Both the position numbers and the translations under genes were made by a program. A stretch of DNA of 6,192 nucleotides from Flavobacterium sp. (GTDB lineage: Bacteria; Bacteroidota; Bacteroidia; Flavobacteriales; Flavobacteriaceae). Each line of letters starts with the position of its first letter. Positions within the stretch are counted from its first letter, which is position 1. The notes under the pieces were generated by a model. It did not search any database. It worked only from the letters and a program-made list of their open reading frames with translations, and was not told the origin of the DNA. Of this stretch, positions 1-5,811 are shown one piece after another. The stretch spans positions 1 through 6,192 of the forward strand of contig DMHA01000226.1 of the NCBI GenBank assembly GCA_003449615.1, in the 5' to 3' direction.

Positions 1-1
1 T

Positions 2-112
2 TTTTCGAATGATCATATAGAATGTGGTACAATTGTAAAAAAAGAGGTGGATAAAAATGGCAATAAAATTAATAAGGAAGAGCATATTTGCAAAGAAAAA
101 TATAACTTTTGA
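2..112 (+). CDS. C-terminal fragment of an unidentified upstream protein (partial)
   Basis: One plus-strand frame is open from the first bases to a TGA at 110-112, giving 36 residues with no start inside the window. The peptide is hydrophilic, rich in Lys, Glu and Asn, and has two cysteines (one in IECG, one in HICKE). Its VDKNGNKINKEE stretch reads like a beta-hairpin. The other two forward frames are closed within the first 18 bases. An open frame of this length has only a modest chance of arising at random in such AT-rich DNA, and its composition looks coding. It would lie 30 bases upstream of parC and could share its transcript. I do not recognise the family. It could be non-coding. Confidence 0.45.
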   Translation, partial: FSNDHIECGTIVKKEVDKNGNKINKEEHICKEKYNF

Positions 113-142
113 TAAATTATTACTGAAAATAATTCAGCATAA

Positions 143-2878
143 ATGAAAGACGAAGAAGACGAAGACAACATCATCCCAGAAGGTCAAGACGATGACAATT
201 CAGAAGATAATTCTATTGATGAAAATCAAGAAGAGAACGATTCAGATGCAATTATCGAAGTAGAAGCCAAGCATTTCGAAGGCGGACATTTCTACGAAAA
301 CGACGAAAACAGCGAAGATACCATCACCAAAGTTACAGGAATGTACAAAGACTGGTTTTTGGACTATGCTTCGTATGTAATTTTGGAGCGTGCCGTTCCT
401 GCCATTGAGGACGGTTTCAAGCCCGTTCAACGTAGAATTATGCACTCGCTGAAAGAGTTGGATGATGGTCGTTACAACAAAGTGGCGAACGTTGTTGGGC
501 ACACGATGCAGTACCATCCTCACGGAGATCAAAGTATTGGTGATGCGATGGTGCAAATTGGCCAAAAAGAATTGTTGATAGATTGCCAAGGAAACTGGGG
601 AAATATCCTCACTGGGGATAGTGCCGCGGCTTCTCGTTACATCGAAGCACGTTTGTCGAAATTCGCTTTAGAGGTTTTGTATTCTCCAAAAATTACCGAT
701 TGGGGCGTTTCCTACGATGGTCGCCGTGCCGAACCGAATAACTTGCCTGTAAAATTTCCGTTGCTTTTGGCACAAGGAGCCGAAGGGATTGCAGTTGGTC
801 TTTCGACAAAAGTTTTGCCGCACAATTTCAATGAGCTGATTGATGCCTCCATAAAAATTTTGAAAGGAAAACCATTCCAACTTTTCCCAGATTTTATGAC
901 AGCCGGAATTGCGGATGTTTCCAATTATAATGACGGAATGAGAGGCGGACGTGTTCGTGTTCGTGCCAAGATTGCCCAACTGGATAAAAACACTTTGGTA
1001 ATTACCCAGATTCCGTTTTCGACCAATACGACAACGTTGATTGACAGTATTTTGAAAGCCAACGAAAAAGGGAAAATCAAAATCAAGAAAATCGAGGACA
1101 ATACCGCAGCTGAGGTTGAAATATTAATTCATTTATTTCCAGGCGTTTCTCCTGATAAAACCATTGATGCCTTATTTGCGTTCACGGCTTGCGAAACTTC
1201 AGTAGCTCCGTTGGGTTGCGTGATTGAAGATAATAAGCCTTTGTTTGTAGGTGTTTCCGAAATGTTGAAAATTTCGACCAATAGAACGGTCGATTTATTG
1301 CGACAAGAACTCGAAATTCAGCTAGAAGAACTCAAAAATAAATGGCATTTTTCGACCTTGGAAAAAATATTCATTCGCGAAGAAATGTACATCGATTTCA
1401 AATTGTATTCTGATAGAGAATCTCTGTATGTCTATATGTACGACCGATTTGAGCCTTTCAAAAAATCATTTGTCAGAGAAATTAATGACGATGATTTGCA
1501 ACGTTTGACTCAAATCCCAATGATTCGCATCACGCGTTTCGATTCGGACAAAGCGGATGATTTTATAGCAAAATTGGAGGACGAAATGAAAGAAGTGCAA
1601 CATCATTTAGAAAATCTAACAGATTTTGCCATTGCCTATTTTACCAAACTAAAAGAGAAATACGGAAAAGGCAGAGAACGCCAAACCGAGTTGCGTAGTT
1701 TTGACAATATTGAGGCCACAAAAGTAGCATTGCGAAACACGAAATTGTATGTCAATAGGGAAGAAGGTTTCATTGGAACAGGATTAAAGAAAGACGAATA
1801 CGTTACCGATTGTTCCGATATTGATGATGTAATTGTTTTTCTTCGCGATGGAAATATGATGATTTGCAAAGTCGATGAAAAAAAATTCGTGGGTAAAGAC
1901 ATTATTCACGTGGCAATTTTTGACAAAAGCGACAAACGAACCATTTATAATATGATTTACCGTGACGGAAAATCAGGCCCTTCATATATCAAAAGATTTA
2001 ATGTTTCGGGAGTTACAAGAGATAAATTTTATGATTTGACCAATGAAACCAAAGGGTCACAAGTGTTATATTTCACGCATAATCCCAATGGCGAAGCCGA
2101 AGTAATTACCATTTTATTACGTCAAATAGGCACCATCAAAAAACTGAAATGGGATTTAGATTTTGCCGAAATGGCGATAAAAGGTCGTGCTTCAAAGGGA
2201 AATTTGGTAACCAAATATCCCATCAAGAAAATTGAAATAAAGGAAAAAGGAATTTCGACATTGAAACCAAGAAAAATTTGGTTTGACGATACGGTTCAGC
2301 GATTGAATGTAGATGCTAGAGGGGAATTGTTGGGCGAATTCAGACCCAATGACAAGATTTTGGTCATTTCTCAAACAGGAAAACTAAAAGTGATTACACC
2401 AGAATTATCGACACATTTCGACCAAGATATGGTTATTTTGGAGAAATGGCATCCTAAGAAACCCATTTCTGCTATTTATTATGATGGCGAAAAAGAACGA
2501 TATTACATCAAACGATTCTTAGTAGAAAACGAAGGAAAAGAAGAAACCTTTATTACGGAACATCCCAAATCACAGTTAGAAATTGTTTCCACCGATTATC
2601 GTCCGATGGCGGAATTGGTTTTCACGAAAGTGAAAGGAGTCCAAAAAGAAAATCAAAAGGTAGATATCGAGAATTTTATCACCATAAAAGGTTTAAAAGC
2701 TCTTGGTAATCAATTGACTACAGACAAGTTAAAACAAGTTAATTTGCTAGAACCCTTGCCTTATGAAGAGCCAGAGGAAGTTGTTCCAGAGGAGTTGGAA
2801 GTGGCAGGCGAAACCGAAATTGAAATGAATGATGAGGACATTCAACTTGACGATGATGGACAGATTACTTTGTTTTAA
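143..2878 (+). CDS. parC: DNA topoisomerase IV subunit A
   Basis: This is the breakage-reunion subunit of the type IIA topoisomerase that, with ParE, unlinks daughter chromosomes in the cytoplasm. Residues 1-62 are a strongly acidic, probably disordered leader. The core begins near residue 63 (ITKVTGMYKDWFLDYASYVI). The winged-helix signature HPHGD is at 125-129, and the catalytic Arg165-Tyr166 lies in AAASRYIEARLSKFA. Tower and coiled-coil regions run to about residue 510, followed by a beta-pinwheel domain from roughly 530 to 850. The GyrA box is degenerate (GRASKGN at 681-687), which fits ParC rather than GyrA. An acidic tail ends in QITLF (907-911). Gln130 occupies the position of E. coli GyrA Ser83, while the acidic partner is kept (Asp134). 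At 911 residues it is longer than E. coli ParC, mainly because of the acidic extensions. The ATG at 143 follows an AT-rich leader with no Shine-Dalgarno sequence, as is usual in this phylum. Confidence 0.96.
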   Translation: MKDEEDEDNIIPEGQDDDNSEDNSIDENQEENDSDAIIEVEAKHFEGGHFYENDENSEDTITKVTGMYKDWFLDYASYVILERAVPAIEDGFKPVQRRIMHSLKELDDGRYNKVANVVGHTMQYHPHGDQSIGDAMVQIGQKELLIDCQGNWGNILTGDSAAASRYIEARLSKFALEVLYSPKITDWGVSYDGRRAEPNNLPVKFPLLLAQGAEGIAVGLSTKVLPHNFNELIDASIKILKGKPFQLFPDFMTAGIADVSNYNDGMRGGRVRVRAKIAQLDKNTLVITQIPFSTNTTTLIDSILKANEKGKIKIKKIEDNTAAEVEILIHLFPGVSPDKTIDALFAFTACETSVAPLGCVIEDNKPLFVGVSEMLKISTNRTVDLLRQELEIQLEELKNKWHFSTLEKIFIREEMYIDFKLYSDRESLYVYMYDRFEPFKKSFVREINDDDLQRLTQIPMIRITRFDSDKADDFIAKLEDEMKEVQHHLENLTDFAIAYFTKLKEKYGKGRERQTELRSFDNIEATKVALRNTKLYVNREEGFIGTGLKKDEYVTDCSDIDDVIVFLRDGNMMICKVDEKKFVGKDIIHVAIFDKSDKRTIYNMIYRDGKSGPSYIKRFNVSGVTRDKFYDLTNETKGSQVLYFTHNPNGEAEVITILLRQIGTIKKLKWDLDFAEMAIKGRASKGNLVTKYPIKKIEIKEKGISTLKPRKIWFDDTVQRLNVDARGELLGEFRPNDKILVISQTGKLKVITPELSTHFDQDMVILEKWHPKKPISAIYYDGEKERYYIKRFLVENEGKEETFITEHPKSQLEIVSTDYRPMAELVFTKVKGVQKENQKVDIENFITIKGLKALGNQLTTDKLKQVNLLEPLPYEEPEEVVPEELEVAGETEIEMNDEDIQLDDDGQITLF

Positions 2879-2880
2879 AA

Positions 2881-2913
2881 ACTAAAAAGCCACTGAAAAG
2901 TGGCTTTTTTAGT
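2881..2913 (+). terminator. Rho-independent terminator of parC, possibly bidirectional
   Basis: Only two bases after the parC stop, AAAAGCCAC (2885-2893) pairs with GTGGCTTTT (2900-2908) around a TGAAAA loop. Flanking ACTA and TAGT extend the stem with one unpaired base. The right arm carries a run of six T residues. The left side is A-rich, so the minus-strand transcript would also end in a U tract. It could therefore stop read-through from terC as well, although it lies about 290 bases past that stop codon. Confidence 0.9.
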
Positions 2914-2968
2914 ATTTTTCTATATTGAGAGTTTAATGATATGTAATACTGATTATGTATTTCAATAA

Positions 2969-2987
2969 AGTCCAATAAAATTGGACT
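2969..2987. repeat. Perfect 8-bp inverted repeat with 3-base loop
   Basis: AGTCCAAT (2969-2976) and ATTGGACT (2980-2987) are exact reverse complements around AAA. On the plus strand it is followed by ATTTTC, a weak T tract, so it may be a secondary terminator or an RNA end stabiliser. Part of its right arm is repeated at 3044-3055. Confidence 0.6.
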
Positions 2988-2999
2988 ATTTTCATACTA

Positions 3000-3015
3000 T
3001 CCCGAATTTTCGGGA
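3000..3015. repeat. Short palindrome TCCCGAA-TT-TTCGGGA
   Basis: Two perfect 7-base arms (3000-3006 and 3009-3015) surround a 2-base centre, forming a GC-rich island in AT-rich DNA. A degenerate relative with the same CCCGAA arm occurs at 6081-6094, which suggests a dispersed palindromic element rather than a one-off hairpin. Confidence 0.55.
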
Positions 3016-3027
3016 CAAGTAATCGGC

Positions 3028-3075
3028 ATTATACCATAAACTTTTGGACTATTTTATAAATATTATTGGTATAAT
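3028..3075. repeat. 9-bp inverted repeat with 30-base loop
   Basis: ATTATACCA (3028-3036) is the exact reverse complement of TGGTATAAT (3067-3075). With one bulged base, TAA/TTA extends the stem. The loop holds the second copy of TTGGACTATTTT. No function can be assigned from sequence. It may be a remnant of a mobile element or a weak structure at the 3' end of the terC transcript. Confidence 0.4.
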
Positions 3076-3201
3076 TTCCTAAGCAATAAATCTGATTATA
3101 TTTTGTTTCTTCCTTTATATCCTGGAGTATGTTTAAAACGCTTTAATATTTCAAAATATTATTGGAATATTGTTTAAATGACAACTCTATGATTTTAAAT
3201 T

Positions 3202-3975
3202 TCACTTCTTTTTCTTATCGACTTTCATATTCAAAAACTCAACAAACAACGAGAAAGAAATGGCAAAATACAAATAGCCTTTTTGCACTGGCGTAACGTG
3301 TCCGCCAAAGATTAATGCATTCGATAAATGAGCACTTTCGGTAATTAACATAAATCCAATTAAGATTAAAAACGATAATCCAAGAATTTGAATGGACGGA
3401 TGTTTGTTGACAAAATTCCCAACTGGAACTGCAAATTGCATCATAATCAATACCGAAATAATAACAGCGGTAACCATAATATATAGTGCTCCTTCGACTC
3501 CGTTTGTCATCCCAACTGCCGTTAGAATACTATCGAATGAGAAAACCAAATCAATCATAATAATTTGCAAAAGCACCCCTTGAAATGATTTGGAAGCCGC
3601 CTTACCAATTTGTTTTTCTTCTTCCCCTTTTTCATCCACTTTTTCGTGAATTTCCTTCGTGCTTTTATAAATGAGAAACAATCCTCCCAATAAGAGAATA
3701 AGACTTTGCCCAGTTACTCCAGCCGAAAACCAACTAAAATCAATATAAAACCATGGCTTTTTCATTTGGATTAAAAAACTGATACCAAACAAAAGCATAA
3801 TTCGCATAAACATGGCCAAAAACATTCCAATTTTTGTGGCTTTTTTTCTTTTTTCTGGAGGCAATTTTCCTGTAACAATTGATATAAAAATGATGTTGTC
3901 TATTCCCAAAATAATTTCGAGAAATGTCAATGTTAATAAAGCAATCCAAGCGTCTGGGTTTAAAAATACTTCCAT
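3202..3975 (-). CDS. TerC-family integral membrane protein, probable metal transporter
   Basis: This 257-residue inner-membrane protein has about seven hydrophobic segments (near 10-33, 49-70, 88-104, 131-157, 162-182, 195-212 and 231-249). It carries the two TerC signatures: LEIILGIDNIIF (19-30, with Glu20, Asp26 and Asn27) and MIDLVFSFDSILTAVG (140-155, with Asp142 and Asp148). These intramembrane acidic residues are thought to bind metal. Glu213 in a later helix may contribute. A charged cytoplasmic loop spans about 105-130. No CBS or CorC domain follows, unlike the longer YoaE-type members. TerC relatives have been linked to tellurite resistance and to manganese export, including metal loading of secreted enzymes. 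The substrate here cannot be read from sequence. The ATG at 3975 is the natural start because a transmembrane helix follows directly. No yybP-ykoY-like leader was recognised, and the upstream DNA is tandem repeats. Confidence 0.9.
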   Translation of the reverse strand: MEVFLNPDAWIALLTLTFLEIILGIDNIIFISIVTGKLPPEKRKKATKIGMFLAMFMRIMLLFGISFLIQMKKPWFYIDFSWFSAGVTGQSLILLLGGLFLIYKSTKEIHEKVDEKGEEEKQIGKAASKSFQGVLLQIIMIDLVFSFDSILTAVGMTNGVEGALYIMVTAVIISVLIMMQFAVPVGNFVNKHPSIQILGLSFLILIGFMLITESAHLSNALIFGGHVTPVQKGYLYFAISFSLFVEFLNMKVDKKKK

Positions 3976-3984
3976 TTTTTGTAA

Positions 3985-4059
3985 GTTATAAGTTATGGGT
4001 TATGGGGTTGAAGTTTAAAGTTGTTTAAAATTGTTTAAAGTTGTTTAAAGTTGTTTAAA
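3985..4059. repeat. AT-rich tandem array: heptamers (GTTATGG/GTTTAAA) then decamers (TTGTTTAAAG)
   Basis: Five heptamers run from 3985 to 4019: GTTATAA, GTTATGG, GTTATGG, GGTTGAA, GTTTAAA. Four decamers follow from 4020 to 4059 (three GTTGTTTAAA and one ATTGTTTAAA). The array ends ten bases upstream of the terC start codon, so it occupies the space where the terC promoter and leader should be. Confidence 0.85.
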
Positions 4060-4080
4060 CTGTATGAGGGAATCTTACTC

Positions 4081-4247
4081 CTGAAATCTGCCATCTGAAA
4101 TCTGCCATCTGAAATCTGCCATCTGAAATCTGCTTCTGAAATCTACTATCTGAAATCTGCTATCTGAAATCTGCTATCTGAAATCTGCTATCTGAAATCT
4201 TCTATCTGAAATCTGCCATCTGCTACCTGCTAACTGAAATCCTCTCA
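4081..4247. repeat. Imperfect CTG-heptamer array, 14-bp double units (CTGAAAT-CTGCCAT)
   Basis: Twelve consecutive 14-base units, one of them shortened to 13 at 4123-4135, cover this stretch. Each is a pair of heptamers starting with CTG. Units 1-3 and 10 read CTGAAATCTGCCAT, and units 6-8 read CTGAAATCTGCTAT. Units 11 and 12 are degenerate and overlap the 3' end of the lipoprotein gene. On the minus strand, perfect CCAT-type units have no stop codon in any frame, while CTAT-type units introduce TAG. Confidence 0.9.
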
Positions 4248-4603
4248 ACGGTTCCCCGTTGTTTTTGGTCGCTGCCCACAATTCCGAATTCAAAAGTATA
4301 GGAATTTTTTGAGGTACTCAAAATTTTCATCGAAATTGCTTTTTCTTCCGCCATATTCTTAGGGTGAATTTTTTTCAAAATGTATTCACAATCGCTGACC
4401 CATCGAATTCTCGAAGTGTCGGTTTTGCCTTCAAAAGTTTCAATTTCGATGCTGTCTTTGCGTTCAAAAACCGTAGTTTTTTTGACACCATCGACTTCAT
4501 ATTCAAATTTGAATTTCCCGGTTTTAAAATCTTTGCAGTTGCGTTCCACATTGTAGCAGGACATTAGTAGCAGTAGTGGGAATAGATAGATTATTTTTTT
4601 CAT
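4223..4603 (-). CDS. Small conserved lipoprotein of unknown function
   Basis: The 126-residue product begins with a lipoprotein signal: MKK, a hydrophobic run IIYLFPLLLLM, then lipobox LMSC with Cys16 as the lipidation site. The mature part has two more cysteines (Cys23 and Cys72) and alternates short strands, for example TGKFKFEYEVDGV, TTVFERKDSIEIETFEGK and YTFEFGIVG, suggesting a compact beta-rich envelope protein. The start at 4603 is chosen over longer in-frame ATGs up to 4717 because it places the signal peptide at the N-terminus, and the longer version would translate a dispersed repeat (4634-4658) and run into the preceding gene. The last five residues (ISVSR) and the TAG stop come from the tandem array, so the native C-terminus may have been altered. 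From memory, similar flavobacterial lipoproteins are sometimes labelled DNA topoisomerase IV. Nothing in the sequence supports that name. Confidence 0.8.
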   Translation of the reverse strand: MKKIIYLFPLLLLMSCYNVERNCKDFKTGKFKFEYEVDGVKKTTVFERKDSIEIETFEGKTDTSRIRWVSDCEYILKKIHPKNMAEEKAISMKILSTSKNSYTFEFGIVGSDQKQRGTVERISVSR

Positions 4604-4633
4604 ACTTATTTTTTTTCTGCTCCCTTCTCCTAT

Positions 4634-4658
4634 AGATTGCTTCATTCTTCGCAATGAC
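4634..4658. repeat. Copy of a dispersed ATTGCTTC...GCAATGAC palindromic repeat
   Basis: The core AGATTGCTTC...TTCGCAATGAC has ATTGC and GCAAT arms flanking a TTCATTCTTC centre. It closely matches a short intergenic repeat that I know from many unrelated bacterial genomes, with the general form GATTGCTTCG...CGCAATGAC. Here it fills the 73-base gap between the pentapeptide-repeat gene and the lipoprotein gene. The family assignment is from memory. The arms themselves are visible in the sequence. Confidence 0.65.
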
Positions 4659-4676
4659 TGGGCTGGGGATAAGGAT

Positions 4677-5249
4677 TTACTCAATTTTAATATCATATTT
4701 ATCCAAAAGTCCCACAATGCCGTGGGTCGAAAATTTCGCTTTTTTCATTGGATTAAATTCGGGGTCAATTTTATAATTAAAAGCTGTTCTAAAATCGGCT
4801 CCTGCCAATTGGGTGTCATTGAAAATAGCGTTATCCAAATTACAATTTTCAAAACTAGAATTCGTGAGATTCGTTCCAATAAAGGAAACCTCTTTCATTG
4901 AGCAAGTATTGAATACTGTTTTCGGCATTTTCTTGTTGGCAAAAGACGAATAATCCAAAACACAATCCTGAAAACTTACGCTAAATAAGAAATCGTTGCA
5001 CAAATGGAATTGAATTCCAAGCAATTTACAATCTTTGAAATGCACCGTTTTCAAACTCGTTCCAGTTAATTGTGCCATCGACAAATTGCAATCGATAAAT
5101 TCGCAATCCATAAAAGTGTTGTTGCAGAAATTACTGTTCGAGAAATCACAGTTCCTGAAAATGCAATCTTCAAATTCCCGATTATTGACTATTTTATCAA
5201 TTAATGAGACTTTTTCGAAGGTTTTATATGTGTTTAAAAGGTTTTCCAT
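4677..5249 (-). CDS. Pentapeptide-repeat protein, Qnr/MfpA-like fold
   Basis: The 190-residue protein is built of about 25 pentapeptides between residues 26 and 153, with Phe or Leu at the central position and often Cys, Ser or Thr two residues before it (FEDCI, FRNCD, FMDCE, FIDCN, FKDCK, FQDCV, FENCN). This predicts a right-handed four-sided beta-helix. The register slips around residues 84-92, where a loop may protrude. CNLSMA (54-59) resembles CDLSMA in QnrB. A non-repeat tail (about 155-190, with FNYKIDPEFNP and GLLDKYDIKIE) could form a dimer interface, as the C-terminus does in Qnr and MfpA. Several such proteins mimic DNA and shield gyrase or topoisomerase IV, but many pentapeptide proteins have other or unknown roles. 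The ATG overlaps the toxin stop by one base (TAATG), so translation is probably coupled. No signal peptide is present, so it is cytoplasmic. Confidence 0.9.
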   Translation of the reverse strand: MENLLNTYKTFEKVSLIDKIVNNREFEDCIFRNCDFSNSNFCNNTFMDCEFIDCNLSMAQLTGTSLKTVHFKDCKLLGIQFHLCNDFLFSVSFQDCVLDYSSFANKKMPKTVFNTCSMKEVSFIGTNLTNSSFENCNLDNAIFNDTQLAGADFRTAFNYKIDPEFNPMKKAKFSTHGIVGLLDKYDIKIE

Positions 5250-5551
5250 TAGAATTTTTTTGGTTTCCTTGCGGAGTGTCTAACTCTAAGAATGTGGATG
5301 TAATACGCAGTAATTTGGTAAGAAATCATATAATCATAGATGAAGTAAGCTCTAAAACTTCCGTCATTGTTTTTCTTTTTTGAGTCCGGTTTGTAAATTT
5401 CTGGATTGGTTTTAAGGATTTTAGTGCTATCAAAAATTTTATCAATTACTTTATCTGCAATCTGAATTGATTTACTTTCAAAAAGAATATAAAAATGAAT
5501 ATCTTCTAGTTGATTTAAAGCATCAGAAGACCAATTTATTTCCTTCCCCAT
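5249..5551 (-). CDS. Type II toxin, RelE/ParE family
   Basis: This 100-residue basic protein has the RelE/ParE fold pattern. An N-terminal strand and helix pair (INWSSDALNQLEDIHFYI, 5-22) leads into a second helix (IADKVIDKIFDSTKIL, 31-46). The C-terminal sheet follows, with FRAYFIYDYMISYQI (66-80), IHILRVRH (85-92) and ARKP (94-97). Arg67, Tyr73, Tyr78, Arg89, Arg91 and His92 are the likely functional positions. Length is normal for the family and the gene appears intact. RelE members cut mRNA on the ribosome and ParE members poison gyrase. Sequence alone does not settle which applies, although the long paired N-terminal helices look more ParE-like. Its start lies inside the end of the antitoxin gene (16-base overlap) and its TAA overlaps the pentapeptide-repeat start. 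Confidence 0.85.
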   Translation of the reverse strand: MGKEINWSSDALNQLEDIHFYILFESKSIQIADKVIDKIFDSTKILKTNPEIYKPDSKKKNNDGSFRAYFIYDYMISYQITAYYIHILRVRHSARKPKKF

Positions 5552-5766
5552 TTTTTTGATATTTCTATAGCTTCATTTTCAGAGTAAAAATGACCATTCT
5601 TAATACTTTCTAATGCTTTTTCAATATCAATATTATAATCAATATCTGAAGTTTCTGAAGATGAATTTATGGAAATGAATAGACGTTTTAATTTTTCAAC
5701 AAAACTAGGGTCTTTTACTTTGTCAACTTCTTGATGTATCCAATTTATTTCGGCTTGAATATCCAT
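5536..5766 (-). CDS. Antitoxin of the RelE/ParE-type toxin-antitoxin pair
   Basis: The 76-residue protein sits directly before the toxin and overlaps it by 16 bases, the usual antitoxin-first order. Residues 1-32 (MDIQAEINWIHQEVDKVKDP, then SFVEKLKRLF) predict two helices. A polar linker rich in Ser and Asp follows (33-45), then helical segments IDIEKALESI (46-55) and SENEAIEISKKWGRK (62-76), which may wrap the toxin. I see no clear ribbon-helix-helix or helix-turn-helix, so operator binding and autoregulation cannot be claimed. The assignment rests on position, size and resemblance to small Bacteroidota antitoxins. The gene is very AT-rich: 22-30 percent GC in two hand-counted 60-base lines. 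It starts 29 bases after the preceding membrane-protein gene ends. Confidence 0.75.
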   Translation of the reverse strand: MDIQAEINWIHQEVDKVKDPSFVEKLKRLFISINSSSETSDIDYNIDIEKALESIKNGHFYSENEAIEISKKWGRK

Positions 5767-5782
5767 AATGCTAAATTTTTAG

Positions 5783-5811
5783 TAAATGTATAAAATTAAT
5801 CATTAAATAAA
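5783..5811 (-). promoter_or_regulatory. Weak candidate promoter for the toxin-antitoxin unit
   Basis: On the minus strand, TTTA (5811-5808), 17 bases, then TACATTTA (5790-5783) resembles the Bacteroidota promoter TTTG-N17-23-TAnnTTTG, with one mismatch in each box. It would start transcription just upstream of the antitoxin ATG and lies across the 3' end of the preceding gene. The spacing is good, but such matches are frequent in AT-rich DNA. Confidence 0.25.

Larger units (their letters stand above)
2914..3201. other. Gene-free convergent spacer with several inverted repeats
   Basis: This AT-rich stretch lies between the convergent parC and terC genes. I found no credible gene in it. It contains three inverted repeats (listed separately) and a 12-base direct repeat, TTGGACTATTTT, at 2981-2992 and 3044-3055. 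One minus-strand frame is open for about 20 codons (3158-3096), but it has no start codon and is short enough to be chance. No strong T-tailed hairpin for the terC transcript is visible near 3201. Confidence 0.7.

Noticed and set aside
103..137. A TAACTTTTG box and a small CTGAA/TTCAG hairpin just before parC, considered as promoter and leader structure.
   Set aside because: The box has no matching upstream element at the right spacing, and a 5-base stem in AT-rich DNA is likely chance.
3096..3158. A 20-codon minus-strand frame (ending FKHTPGYKGRNKI) that could be the tail of a decayed gene.
   Set aside because: It has no start codon, a stop lies immediately upstream, and the length is within chance for AT-rich DNA.
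3202..3975. Metal riboswitch (yybP-ykoY type) upstream of the TerC-family gene.
   Set aside because: The upstream stretch is short-period tandem repeat, with no sign of the conserved riboswitch core.
4081..4247. Regular repeats considered as a CRISPR array.
   Set aside because: Units are 14 bases with no unique spacers between them, so this is a direct tandem repeat.
4246..4266. CAACGG-TTCC-CCGTTG followed by TTTTT on the plus strand, resembling a terminator.
   Set aside because: It lies opposite the coding end of the lipoprotein gene, the stem is only six base pairs, and no plus-strand gene leads into it.
4604..4717. A longer lipoprotein start at 4717.
   Set aside because: It would overlap the end of the pentapeptide gene, translate the dispersed repeat, and bury the lipoprotein signal peptide 38 residues inside the protein.
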